From positions 215,405 through 279,404 of the forward strand of contig NZ_JAHFZZ010000015.1 of NCBI RefSeq assembly GCF_018603905.1: DNA of 64,000 nt. The letters run 5' to 3'. A program made the position numbers and the translations under genes. The notes beneath the pieces were generated by a model. The model searched no databases. It was given only the letters and a program-made list of their open reading frames with translations, and was not told the origin of the DNA. Numbering within the stretch: the stretch's first letter is position 1; each line of letters opens with the position of its first letter. Source of the DNA: Nonomuraea sp. NEAU-A123. GTDB lineage: Bacteria > Actinomycetota > Actinomycetes > Streptosporangiales > Streptosporangiaceae. Below are positions 34,424 through 42,263 of this stretch, in pieces.

Positions 34424-35676
34424 AACTCCACCTCCCTGACGGCATCGGGCATCTTCGGATCGAGGTCGAACAGCTCACGCAGCGCTTCGGCATAATGATC
34501 GCCTCCCGGGCTGGTGGCGAGCTGTTTGACACGCACAGTGGGCTCATGAAGCAGCTTGTCGACCACCCGCTGCACGGTCTGCGCCACCTCGTCCCTGGCC
34601 TTGCGGTCGAGGTGGGGCATGCGCATCAGGAGCCTGCCCAGCTCGGCCTCGACCACGGTCGCCGCCTTGCTGCGCAGCGCCACCACGGTCGGGGTGACCT
34701 TGGCGGCCCGCTCAGCGGTGAGGAACGCGGCCAGCTCCTCGGTGACGAGCCTGCGCACCGAGTCGACCGTGTCGCCCTCCCGCCAGCCTATGCCCGATTC
34801 CTGGATGGTCTCCAAGTCGACCAGCGTGACTCCGGGCACCTCGCGCACGGCGGGGTCGATGTCGTGCGGCAGCGCCAGGTCCAGCAAGAACGTGCCCGTG
34901 GGGACTATGTCGGGGGTGATGACGTGCCGCCCGCCGCCCGTGCAGGTGATGACGATGTCGGCCGCCGCCAGCTCTCGGGGAACCGCGGAGAACTCCACCG
35001 CCCGGCCGCCGACCGAGGCCGCCAGCCGTACACCGCGCTCGAAGGTGCGGTTGGCCACCACGATGTCGGTCACGCCCGCGCGGGCCAGCGTGGTGGCGGC
35101 CAGCGAGCTCATCGAGCCCGCGCCGACCACCAGCGCCCGGCGCCCGGCGAGGTCGCCCGCCAGCGCCAGGCCGGCCGTGACGAGCGAGGCGCCCGCCTGG
35201 TCGATGTCCGTGTCGGCGTGGGCGCGCTTGCCGACCCGCAGCGCCTGCTGCACCAGCTCGTTGAGGGTGGCGCCGACCGTGCCCTGCTTCTGCGCCAGCG
35301 TGAGCGCCCTGCGGACCTGGCCGAGGATCTGGCCCTCGCCGACGACCATGGAGTCGAGGCCGCAGGCCATCGAGAACAGGTGCTCGATGGCCTGGTCTTC
35401 GTAGTGGACGTACAGGTGCGGTGTCAGCTCCTCCACGGGAACGCCCGAGTGGACGCTCAGCAGCCGGCTGATCCCGGTGAGGGCGCCGTGGAAGCGGTCG
35501 ACGGCCGCGTAGATCTCGACCCTGTTGCAGGTCGAGACCACCATCGCCTCAGAGACGCACACGTCCTGCTGAACGTCGTGCAGAAGCTTGACGAGCGCCT
35601 CGCCGGATACGGATACGCGCTCGAGCATGGACACCGGAGCTGTCCGGTGGCTGATTCCGACGGTCAGAACACTCAT
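34420..35676 (-). CDS. hemA: Glutamyl-tRNA reductase
   Basis: First enzyme of the C5 haem pathway, reducing glutamyl-tRNA to glutamate-1-semialdehyde with NADPH; 418 residues. The catalytic Cys is C50 in STCNRVEIYA. The catalytic-domain motif MVVGEGQILGQVR and the NADPH-binding domain (LVVGAGSMSSLAATTL) follow, then the helical dimer domain. The ATG at 35676 makes ATGA with the rex stop. Rex control of hemA matches its demand for reductant and haem-dependent oxidases. Confidence 0.95.
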   Translation of the reverse strand: MSVLTVGISHRTAPVSMLERVSVSGEALVKLLHDVQQDVCVSEAMVVSTCNRVEIYAAVDRFHGALTGISRLLSVHSGVPVEELTPHLYVHYEDQAIEHLFSMACGLDSMVVGEGQILGQVRRALTLAQKQGTVGATLNELVQQALRVGKRAHADTDIDQAGASLVTAGLALAGDLAGRRALVVGAGSMSSLAATTLARAGVTDIVVANRTFERGVRLAASVGGRAVEFSAVPRELAAADIVITCTGGGRHVITPDIVPTGTFLLDLALPHDIDPAVREVPGVTLVDLETIQESGIGWREGDTVDSVRRLVTEELAAFLTAERAAKVTPTVVALRSKAATVVEAELGRLLMRMPHLDRKARDEVAQTVQRVVDKLLHEPTVRVKQLATSPGGDHYAEALRELFDLDPKMPDAVREVEL

Positions 35677-36350
35677 TGACTGTCCACGGCCATAAGTGGC
35701 CCCCCTGCTTTGCGCTGCTCATGGAACGCAAGGATCTGCAGTTCTATTGATAGGTCAACTTTACGGACATCCACGCCATCTGGTACAGAAAGCACTACGG
35801 GTGCGAAGTTCAGGATGCTGGTCACTCCGGCCGCCACCACACGATCGCAGACTTCCTGCGCCGCCATCGCGGGTGTCGCCAGAACCACGATCGAGACTCC
35901 ACGCCGTTCGATGACGGATTCAAGGACGTCTATGTGCTCAACATTCAACCCCGCTATGTCGTCGCCCACGACTTCGGGGTCGGCGTCGAGCAGCCCGGCG
36001 ACGCGGAAGCCCCGGGACACGAAACCGCCGTAGTTGGCCAGCGCCCGGCCCAGGTTGCCGACTCCGACGATGGCGACCGCCCAGTCCTGGGTCAGGCCCA
36101 GCTCGCGGGAGATCTGGTAGACGAGGTACTCGACGTCGTAGCCGACGCCGCGCGTGCCGTACGACCCGAGGTGGGACAGGTCTTTACGGAGCTTGGCGGA
36201 GTTGACTCCGGCGGCCATGGCCAGATCCTCGGAGCTGACGGTCGCGACACCGCGTTCGGCCATCCCGTTCAACGCCCGCAGGTACAACGGGAGCCGGGCG
36301 ACCGTTGCCTCGGGGATCCCGCGGTCACGGGATTGGGACGGGCTCTTCAC
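35673..36350 (-). CDS. rex: Redox-sensing transcriptional repressor Rex
   Basis: NADH/NAD+ sensor of 225 residues. An N-terminal winged helix (about 15-85, with LPLYLRALNGMAERG and SAKLRKDLSHLGSYGTRGVGY) binds the operator. A Rossmann domain starting AIVGVGNLGRALANY binds NADH, and a C-terminal helix (ILAFHEQ) swaps between subunits. The start is GTG at 36350. The gene leads a rex-hemACDB operon and has its own Rex operator upstream (36425-36442). A second perfect operator before the reductase-nuo genes points to a regulon inside this window. Confidence 0.96.
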   Translation of the reverse strand: MKSPSQSRDRGIPEATVARLPLYLRALNGMAERGVATVSSEDLAMAAGVNSAKLRKDLSHLGSYGTRGVGYDVEYLVYQISRELGLTQDWAVAIVGVGNLGRALANYGGFVSRGFRVAGLLDADPEVVGDDIAGLNVEHIDVLESVIERRGVSIVVLATPAMAAQEVCDRVVAAGVTSILNFAPVVLSVPDGVDVRKVDLSIELQILAFHEQRKAGGPLMAVDSQ

Positions 36351-36412
36351 GTGCCGGAGCTCCAGGGGACGAGCGGCCTCCCGGCCGCGTGAATGGGATC
36401 GAACCGCCTTTC

Positions 36413-36442
36413 AGGTTAATCCCTTTGTGAAGCGATGCACAA
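36413..36442 (-). promoter_or_regulatory. Candidate rex-hem promoter
   Basis: On the minus strand, TTGTGC (36442-36437) and TAACCT (36418-36413) are 18 bases apart. The Rex operator covers the -35 element and most of the spacer, so bound Rex would block RNA polymerase. On the other strand TACGGT (36454-36459) lies 7 bases before the glutaredoxin ATG, consistent with a leaderless divergent transcript. Confidence 0.55.
36425..36442. promoter_or_regulatory. Rex operator between rex and glutaredoxin gene
   Basis: TTGTGAAGCGATGCACAA matches the Rex consensus in the left half exactly and differs by one base in the right half (TGCACAA for TTCACAA). It lies in the shared upstream region of rex (start 36350) and the glutaredoxin-like gene (start 36467), so it could serve autoregulation and control of both directions. 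Confidence 0.88.
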
Positions 36443-36466
36443 AGTCGGAGCGATACGGTTGGGTGC

Positions 36467-36703
36467 ATGCACCGCATCACGCTGCTCGGCAGGCCGGGTT
36501 GCCACCTCTGCGACGACGCGCGTGAGGTCATCTCCCGCGTGGCGGGAGACCTGAGTGTGCCGTGGGAGGAGGTCGACATCGACTCCTCCGAGGAGTTGCG
36601 GGAGAAATACTGGGAGATGATCCCGGTCACACTGGTCGACGGGGTCCAGCACGACTTCTGGCGGGTCTCCGAAGACCGGCTGCGCGCCGCGCTGAGCGGC
36701 TAG
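36467..36703 (+). CDS. Glutaredoxin-like protein
   Basis: A 78-residue thioredoxin-fold protein with the redox motif C12-His-Leu-C15 in LLGRPGCHLCDDA, and a cis-proline in EMIPVTLVDG. Members of this small family (glutaredoxin/DUF836) are thought to be thiol-disulphide carriers; the partner is unknown. The divergent placement from rex across a Rex operator suggests redox control. Its 3' end overlaps the following convergent gene by 4 bases. Confidence 0.88.
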   Translation: MHRITLLGRPGCHLCDDAREVISRVAGDLSVPWEEVDIDSSEELREKYWEMIPVTLVDGVQHDFWRVSEDRLRAALSG

Positions 36704-38196
36704 TACATCGCGGTCGGGAGCGGCACGACCTTGGCGGCGTTGACGTTCAGCTCGATGATGTTGGTGGCCAGCACCATGGCCTGCCGCTCGTTGACGAACC
36801 GCTCGACGTGCGGCTGGCGCTGGTGGTCGCGGTAGGCCACCTCGTCGCGATAGAGCTCGTAGACGATGCGCTGGAGCGGGGCCGACTTGACCGCGTGGCA
36901 GGCGTAGATGAGCGTGTCCGGCTCGCCCCGGCGTACGGCCTCGACGGTGAGCTCGGCCAGCCGGTCGAACGCCTCGCCCGAGCCGTCCATGAGCGTGAAG
37001 ACCGTCAGCATGCCGTAGATGCTGGGTGAGGGTCTGCTGGAGGCTGGCTGCTGCTGGGGCTGAAGCTGCGGCTGCGGCGCCTGAGGGGGCTGCTGGGCCT
37101 GTGGAGGCTGCTGGGGGGCGCGGGAGCCGGGGGCGAACATCTCGGCGCCCGGGTAGACCGCGCCGGTGGCCGGCATCCCGAAGTCCTGCGGGCCGGTCTG
37201 CGGTCCGGCGCCGTGCCTGCCGTTCATGATGTAGCCGGTCGAGGGGCCCTGGTCGGGCGGCGCCATCCGGGCGGCGTAGTCGACCGGCTGGTCGCCCGCC
37301 CGGTATTCGGCCACCAGATCGCCCAGACCCGACCTGCGGGGCTGGCCGGGGGGCAGCGGCTGCTGCTGCTGGGGCGGCGGCTGCATCGGCAGCTCGGCGA
37401 CGGGCTGAGGGAAGGGGTCCTGCTCCCGCATGGCCCGGCGGCCATGGGCGGACCGTTCGGTGGGCTGCTCGGCGGACCGCTCGCCGCGGTGGCTCTCGGG
37501 CGCGTCGTCCTCGTCGTCGTCCTCGTACGGCGCGAGCGGGCGGAGCACCGCGTACCAGATGCCCGCGGCGGCCACCACGAACAGCGCGGTGGCGAAGATG
37601 CCCGGCACCGCGAACCGCATCGCGCCGATGATCGCGATGCCCGAGGGCGCGATGACCATGACGGCGTGCAGGTTGTCGGTGTCGAGTTCGTCACCGTTGC
37701 GCCAGCGCAGCCCCGCGATCACCACGGCCGCCAGCATGATCAGCCCGGCGATGGAGTGCGCGCCGACCAGCAGGTAGCGAGGGATGACGTCCCAGTGCCC
37801 CTCGGCCACCGGGAGCACCTTGCCCATCTCGTCGGCCTTGCTCACCGGGTCGAAGATGAGCACCACCGTGGAGACGATGGTGAACGCGATCCCGAACAGC
37901 CAGGCGGCGAATTTCGGCGGCACCTTCTCCGACAGGAGTTGGACCAGCCCGATGCCCAGCCAGAAAGGCGCGAGGAGGGATCCGGTCAATTGGTAGAGCT
38001 TGAAGGTGACGTCCCCGAACCCCATCAGGTAGCCGACACCGATCACACCGAGCGTCAGGCAGAGCGCGACGGCTGAAACGGTCCAGGCGATCAACCACCC
38101 CTCCACCTCCTCGCGCAACCGGCGGACCAGGGCGCCTGTGGCGATCGCGGCGAGGAGGGCACCGACAAAGGCTAGGACAGCAACGAGGATCTCCAT
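36700..38196 (-). CDS. Seven-helix membrane protein with Pro/Gln linker and ABM-like C-terminal domain
   Basis: A 498-residue protein in three parts. Residues ~1-235 hold about seven hydrophobic helices. Residues ~235-400 form a low-complexity linker rich in Asp/Glu, then Pro and Gln (runs of QQQQ and repeated QQPPQ). Residues ~405-490 are a compact domain (YGMLTVFTLMDGSGEAFDRL and later YELYRDEVAYRDHQ) resembling antibiotic-biosynthesis monooxygenase (ABM) dimeric alpha-beta barrels. The fusion is unusual because ABM domains are normally soluble and free-standing. The ATG is at 38196. Function unknown; the position between the glutaredoxin-like gene and bldN is notable. Confidence 0.7.
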   Translation of the reverse strand: MEILVAVLAFVGALLAAIATGALVRRLREEVEGWLIAWTVSAVALCLTLGVIGVGYLMGFGDVTFKLYQLTGSLLAPFWLGIGLVQLLSEKVPPKFAAWLFGIAFTIVSTVVLIFDPVSKADEMGKVLPVAEGHWDVIPRYLLVGAHSIAGLIMLAAVVIAGLRWRNGDELDTDNLHAVMVIAPSGIAIIGAMRFAVPGIFATALFVVAAAGIWYAVLRPLAPYEDDDEDDAPESHRGERSAEQPTERSAHGRRAMREQDPFPQPVAELPMQPPPQQQQPLPPGQPRRSGLGDLVAEYRAGDQPVDYAARMAPPDQGPSTGYIMNGRHGAGPQTGPQDFGMPATGAVYPGAEMFAPGSRAPQQPPQAQQPPQAPQPQLQPQQQPASSRPSPSIYGMLTVFTLMDGSGEAFDRLAELTVEAVRRGEPDTLIYACHAVKSAPLQRIVYELYRDEVAYRDHQRQPHVERFVNERQAMVLATNIIELNVNAAKVVPLPTAMY

Positions 38197-38356
38197 GGTG
38201 ACTCCAATGCTGCCGGACTATGCCTCCCAGCCGGTAGCCGAAGAGGGAACGGGTCGGTCCACACGGTATCGGCCGATTACGGCTAGTCATGCCTTCGGGA
38301 AGCGGATTGTGGAATTTCCGGTTGATTTCTAGAGTGTTCGAGCACGCCGCACCCCT

Positions 38357-38370
38357 TACCCCTAGGGATA
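38357..38370. promoter_or_regulatory. Palindrome immediately before bldN
   Basis: TACCCCTAGGGATA is a 14-base near-palindrome (one mismatched pair) ending 4 bases before the bldN ATG and containing the presumed ribosome site AGGGA. It could be an operator or translational element. It does not fit the BldD box. Confidence 0.3.
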
Positions 38371-38374
38371 CCGG

Positions 38375-39013
38375 ATGCCTGACTCGTGGCCGTTCGCCGG
38401 GCTACTCACACCAGCGGTCGCTGGCCCCGCCCGGACGAGCGAGCTTGCCGTGCGCGAAGAGATTCCCGATGACCTCCGTATGCTCGTGTTACACGCCAAG
38501 ACCGGAGACACGGATGCCTTTGGCACGCTCTATGACCGCTATGTGGATCTCGTCTATCGCTACATCTACTTCCGCGTCGGCTCCCACCCGCTGGCCGAGG
38601 ATCTCACCAGCGAGACCTTCTTACGCGCGCTTCGCCGGATCACCGACTTCACTTGGCAGGGCCGTGACTTCGGCGCCTGGCTGGTGACCATCGCCAGGAA
38701 CCTGGTCGCCGATCACTTCAAGTCCGGCCGCTATCGCCTGGAGATTCCGACCGGGGAGGTGATCGACGTCCCGCTCGACGGGCCGCACATTCCGGAGAAC
38801 GCCGTCGTCACGGCCATCATCAACGACCGGATGCTGCGCGCCGTCCAGGATCTGAATCCCGAGCAGCAGGAATGCGTGGTTCTCCGGTTCCTGCACGGCC
38901 TGTCGCTCGCCGAGACCGCGTTGATCATGGGGAAGAAGAGTGGAGCGATCAAAGCGCTGCAATTCCGCGCGATCCGCGCATTGGCCAGGGCACTCAAACA
39001 CGACCTGGCGTAA
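38375..39013 (+). CDS. bldN: BldN-type ECF RNA polymerase sigma factor
   Basis: An ECF sigma factor of 212 residues. Region 2 spans ~40-110 (AFGTLYDRYVDLVYRYIYFR, then LTSETFLRALRRITDFTWQG and FGAWLVTIARNLVADHFKS), and region 4 is near 150-210. These segments are almost those of Streptomyces sigma-BldN, which drives chaplin and rodlin genes during aerial growth. About 33 residues precede region 2, far fewer than the ~86-residue pro-sequence of S. coelicolor. Codons 39 (38489) and 83 (38621) are the rare Leu codon TTA. AGGGA precedes the ATG. The downstream rsbN-like gene supports the assignment. Confidence 0.88.
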   Translation: MPDSWPFAGLLTPAVAGPARTSELAVREEIPDDLRMLVLHAKTGDTDAFGTLYDRYVDLVYRYIYFRVGSHPLAEDLTSETFLRALRRITDFTWQGRDFGAWLVTIARNLVADHFKSGRYRLEIPTGEVIDVPLDGPHIPENAVVTAIINDRMLRAVQDLNPEQQECVVLRFLHGLSLAETALIMGKKSGAIKALQFRAIRALARALKHDLA

Positions 39014-39084
39014 CCTCCACCAGCTACGCGTCGTTAGGCAGGTGTCACGACCGGGTCATTTCTCGGGGGCGTCAGGGAGCTGTC

Positions 39085-39732
39085 ATGGGTAGGGGGCGCA
39101 GATCGCGCGAGCGCGTGCTCGGTCACCTCACGGAGCTGCGCCGGCTCCCGCTCGGCGGGGGTCCGGCCGCCGCCTTCCGCGAACGTCTCCGCGCCGAGCT
39201 CCTGTCCGCACACCCCGCCCTCCTCTCCGCCGATCCCGTACGGCGGCCGGCCCGCCGCTCCCGTCGCCGCCCGGCGCGGCGGCTCTCCTGGCTCTCCCAG
39301 GTCGCCACGTTCGGCCTGACGGCGGCCATGATGCTGTCGGCGTTCGCCACCTACCAGGCACTCCCCGGCGACACGCTCTACCCCCTCAAGCGCGCCGCGG
39401 AGAGCACCCTGGTCCGGCTCAGCACCGACGACGTGCAGCGGGCCGAGCGCGAGCTGATCTCGGCCAAGACCCGGGCGTCCGAGGTCGACCGGCTGCTCGG
39501 CTCGTCCGGGGACGGGCCGCTGGTCACCAAGACGCTCACCGAGATGGAGGAGTCGACCCGTTCGGGCATCAGCAGGCTGGAGCGGGCCGAACCGCGCTCG
39601 CCGAAGATCAACCGGTTCGCGCGCGACCAGAAGAACATGGTCGAGCCGATGCTCGAACGAATGGACGGCGACCAGCAGGACAAGGCCACCGGATACCTCG
39701 ACTACATCGACGGGCTCGTGGCACCGAGATAG
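39085..39732 (+). CDS. rsbN: RsbN-like anti-sigma factor (DUF5667)
   Basis: A 215-residue protein with a cytoplasmic N-terminus, one membrane segment (about 73-92) and an outside domain beginning ALPGDTLYPLKRAAEST, the DUF5667 signature found in RsbN, the anti-sigma factor of BldN. Outside the membrane it is helical and charged. The ATG at 39085 follows AGGGAG with 6 bases spacing, 71 bases after bldN. It likely holds BldN inactive at the membrane. The N-terminal sigma-binding part is Arg-rich and diverged, so function is inferred mainly from position and domain. Confidence 0.78.
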   Translation: MGRGRRSRERVLGHLTELRRLPLGGGPAAAFRERLRAELLSAHPALLSADPVRRPARRSRRRPARRLSWLSQVATFGLTAAMMLSAFATYQALPGDTLYPLKRAAESTLVRLSTDDVQRAERELISAKTRASEVDRLLGSSGDGPLVTKTLTEMEESTRSGISRLERAEPRSPKINRFARDQKNMVEPMLERMDGDQQDKATGYLDYIDGLVAPR

Positions 39733-39746
39733 GTAAGCTGAGGCCC

Positions 39747-40622
39747 ATGTGGCGGCTAATGCGACGACGGCACCAGGTGGAGGCGGAGATCGCCGGCGAG
39801 GCCGCAGCGGCGGCCGCGGTGGCGGTGACCCCTACGGAGCCCGACCAGCAGTCGGCCGCCTTCTTCGATGTCGACAACACGATGATGCGCGGCGCCTCCA
39901 TCTACCACTTCGCCAGGGGCCTGGCGACCCGTGGCCTGTTCACCACCTCCGACCTGTTCAAGTTCGCCGTGGGCCAGGCGGTGTTCCGGCTGCGCGGCAA
40001 CGAGAACCCCGAGCACATCGCGGTGGCCCGCGAGACCGCGCTGGCGTTCGTGGCGGGCGCGAAGGTCGACGACGTGATCCGGCTGGGCGAGGAGATCTAC
40101 GACGAGGTCATGTCCGACCGCATCTGGGGCGGCACCAGGGCGCTCGCGCAGAGCCACCTCGACCGCGGCCAGCGGGTCTGGCTGGTCACGGCCACCCCCG
40201 TCGAGCTCGCCAGGGTCATCGCCCAGCGCCTCGGCCTGACCGGCGCGCTCGGCACCGTGGCCGAGACCACCAACGGCATCTACACCGGGCGGCTGGTCGG
40301 CGACCTGCTGCACGGCCCGGCCAAGGCCGAGGCGATGCGGGCACTGGCCCGCAGGGAGGGCCTCGACCTCACCCGGTGCACCGCCTACAGCGACTCGGCC
40401 AACGACCTGCCCATGCTGTCGCTGGTCGGGCAGCCGGTGGCCATCAACCCCGACAGCGAGCTGCGCGAGTACGCCAGGAAGCACAACTGGCCGATCAAGG
40501 ACTTCCGCACCGGCAGGAAGGCGACGCTGACCGCCCTGCCGATCGCCGCGGGCGTCGGAGCGGTGGCCGGCGGCATCGCCGCCGGCATCGCCCTGCGCAG
40601 GCACTACCGCTCGACGCAGTAG
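39747..40622 (+). CDS. HAD-IB family phosphatase
   Basis: A haloacid-dehalogenase-like hydrolase of 291 residues. Motif I is AFFDVDNT (nucleophile D41, D43), motif II lies in VWLVTATPVE, and motif IV is AYSDSANDLPML. It resembles SerB-type HAD-IB enzymes. The N-terminal 30 residues are Ala-rich, and a C-terminal hydrophobic Gly/Ala segment (~268-283) may anchor it to the membrane. It lies 14 bases after rsbN. A conserved member of the bldN neighbourhood in actinomycetes; substrate unknown, lipid phosphate being one possibility because an acyltransferase occurs nearby. Confidence 0.88.
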   Translation: MWRLMRRRHQVEAEIAGEAAAAAAVAVTPTEPDQQSAAFFDVDNTMMRGASIYHFARGLATRGLFTTSDLFKFAVGQAVFRLRGNENPEHIAVARETALAFVAGAKVDDVIRLGEEIYDEVMSDRIWGGTRALAQSHLDRGQRVWLVTATPVELARVIAQRLGLTGALGTVAETTNGIYTGRLVGDLLHGPAKAEAMRALARREGLDLTRCTAYSDSANDLPMLSLVGQPVAINPDSELREYARKHNWPIKDFRTGRKATLTALPIAAGVGAVAGGIAAGIALRRHYRSTQ

Positions 40623-41609
40623 CTAGCGCAGGGCGGCGAAGAGCTGATCCGCATCCGGCTGCTTCCACACGAGCCGGTTCTGGTCGTTCGGATCGGGCTT
40701 CCAGGGCACCATGACGAAGCGCACCTTGCTCTTGTCCAGCGTGCCGGCGATGCCGAGCATGGTGTCGAGGTCGAACTCCGCGTCTGTCTTGATCGACTTG
40801 CTGGCCGTGGTGAGGAAGACCCGCAGGGCCGCCGGATCCTTCAGCCGCTGCTGGGCCTTCTTCAGCATCGACGTCATGAGCACCTGCTGGCGTTTGATGC
40901 GCTGGATGTCGGACCCGTCGCCGTAGTGACGCAGCCGTAGGTAAGCCAGCGCCTGCTTGCCGTTGAGCACCTGCTTGCCCGCGGAGAGCTTCAGCTTCGC
41001 GCTCTTGTCGTCCACCGCCTCCGGCAGCGTGACCTCGACGCCGCCGAGAGCGTCCACGACGTCCTCGACCCCCGAGAACCCGAGCTCCATCATGTGGTCG
41101 ACGCGCACCTTCGTCAGGGACTCGACCGTCTTCACCGAACAGGCGAGACCGCCCATGCTGAACGCCGAGTTGATCATATCCTTCCTGGCCGGCTGCGAGC
41201 CGCACGCGGGGATCCGCACCATCGAGTCTCTGGGGAAGGCGACCACCGTGACGTTCTTCCTGTCGGCCGGCAGGTGCAGCAGCATGAGGGTGTCGGAGCG
41301 GGCTCCGTTGCCGAGCCGCCCCGTGCCCGCCCGGCTGTCGCTGCCGACCAGGAGCACGTTCACCACTCCGCTCACGTTGGCCGGGCGGGCGCCCGTCGGC
41401 GGAGAGACGGTCTGGCGGCCGCTCAGCAGCAGCGTGGGCACGGCGACCGCGGCCATCGTGGCCACCGCGACGAGCCCCGTCATCAGCCACGTCACGCGCC
41501 TGCGCCTCGGTCTGGCCTGGAGCAGGCGCTGCCGTTGGCGCATCAGTGTCGCCGGAGGCTGGTGTTCGAGCTCCCGGCCGAGGTCCTGGAGCATCTTCAG
41601 GTCGTCCAT
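40623..41609 (-). CDS. LCP-family protein with anti-sigma-like cytoplasmic N-terminus
   Basis: A LytR-CpsA-Psr protein of 328 residues. LCP enzymes transfer anionic polymers onto peptidoglycan outside the membrane. The N-terminal ~38 residues (MDDLKMLQDLGRELEHQPPA...) match the cytoplasmic tail typical of ECF-linked putative anti-sigma proteins, then one membrane helix at ~40-62. The LCP domain has VLLVGSDSRAG, SDTLMLLHL, FPRDSMVRIP and RLRHYGDGSDIQRIKRQQ, with the expected Arg and Asp residues. GGAGGAG lies 5 bases before the ATG at 41609. It is immediately downstream of an ECF sigma gene. Cys residues in the domain may form disulphides. Confidence 0.85.
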   Translation of the reverse strand: MDDLKMLQDLGRELEHQPPATLMRQRQRLLQARPRRRRVTWLMTGLVAVATMAAVAVPTLLLSGRQTVSPPTGARPANVSGVVNVLLVGSDSRAGTGRLGNGARSDTLMLLHLPADRKNVTVVAFPRDSMVRIPACGSQPARKDMINSAFSMGGLACSVKTVESLTKVRVDHMMELGFSGVEDVVDALGGVEVTLPEAVDDKSAKLKLSAGKQVLNGKQALAYLRLRHYGDGSDIQRIKRQQVLMTSMLKKAQQRLKDPAALRVFLTTASKSIKTDAEFDLDTMLGIAGTLDKSKVRFVMVPWKPDPNDQNRLVWKQPDADQLFAALR

Positions 41610-41611
41610 CG

Positions 41612-42193
41612 TCACTCCTCCTCCAGCATCGGGTTGGTGTCGCCGAGCGACGCGCGTACCTTCCGCCTGCCCCTGTTGAGGCGGGAGCGCACAGTGCCGA
41701 TCGGGATGCCGAGCGCCCGCGCGACCTCGCCGTACGTCAGATCGCCCCACGCGATCAGCAGGAGCACGTCGCGGTCCTTGGCGGGCAGGGCGGCCAGCGC
41801 GCTGGCCAGTTCGGGGCGCGACGCCTGCGCGGTCACCCCGGCGGCCACCCGGTCGGCCGGAGATTCCACGTCGGCGTCGACAGGGGCGCGCTGCAGGGCG
41901 CGATAGCGGGCCGCCTCGGTGCGGTGGTGGCGGGAGAGGAGTTTGGTCAGGATGCCGAAGAGCCACGGCCTGGCGTCTGGGTAGCTCGGGTCGTAGCTCC
42001 TCCTGCGGGAGAAGGCGACCAGGAACGTCTCGCCGACGATGTCCTCGGCCGGTTCGGGACCGAGGCGCTTGGAGACGTACCTGTAGAGCATGGCGGAGTA
42101 GCGGTCGAAGAGCTCGGCGAACGCTTCAGGATCGGTTAAGGAAGCGCTCACCAGCTCGGCATCCGCACCCCTGGTGGCGGGTTGCGTGATCAT
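41612..42193 (-). CDS. ECF RNA polymerase sigma factor
   Basis: An ECF sigma factor of 193 residues, with region 2 at ~20-90 (FAELFDRYSAMLYRYVSKRL, AEDIVGETFLVAF) and region 4 at ~125-185 (LPAKDRDVLLLIAWGDLTYG, then IPIGTVRSRLNRGRRKV). It ends in Glu-Glu-Glu and its stop lies 2 bases before the LCP gene, so the pair is one operon. Codon 19 is TTA (42139-42137), rare in this genome. The LCP partner probably senses or responds to the envelope. The ATG is at 42193. Confidence 0.92.
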   Translation of the reverse strand: MITQPATRGADAELVSASLTDPEAFAELFDRYSAMLYRYVSKRLGPEPAEDIVGETFLVAFSRRRSYDPSYPDARPWLFGILTKLLSRHHRTEAARYRALQRAPVDADVESPADRVAAGVTAQASRPELASALAALPAKDRDVLLLIAWGDLTYGEVARALGIPIGTVRSRLNRGRRKVRASLGDTNPMLEEE

Positions 42194-42263
42194 CTCCGCC
42201 CTTCTGCGGGGAAGTCGGTCACGGATGTATCACCACAACCCGCCAATCAAGTTCACAGCGGAA

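Noticed and set aside
38351..38374. BldD-type operator at the bldN start
   Set aside because: The palindrome lacks the A/T-G spacing of the BldD consensus, so I kept it only as an unassigned palindrome.
39749..40714. Plus-strand frame of 321 codons overlapping the HAD gene
   Set aside because: The HAD frame has catalytic motifs and normal codon use. This frame is Arg/Gly/Pro-rich noise shifted by two bases.
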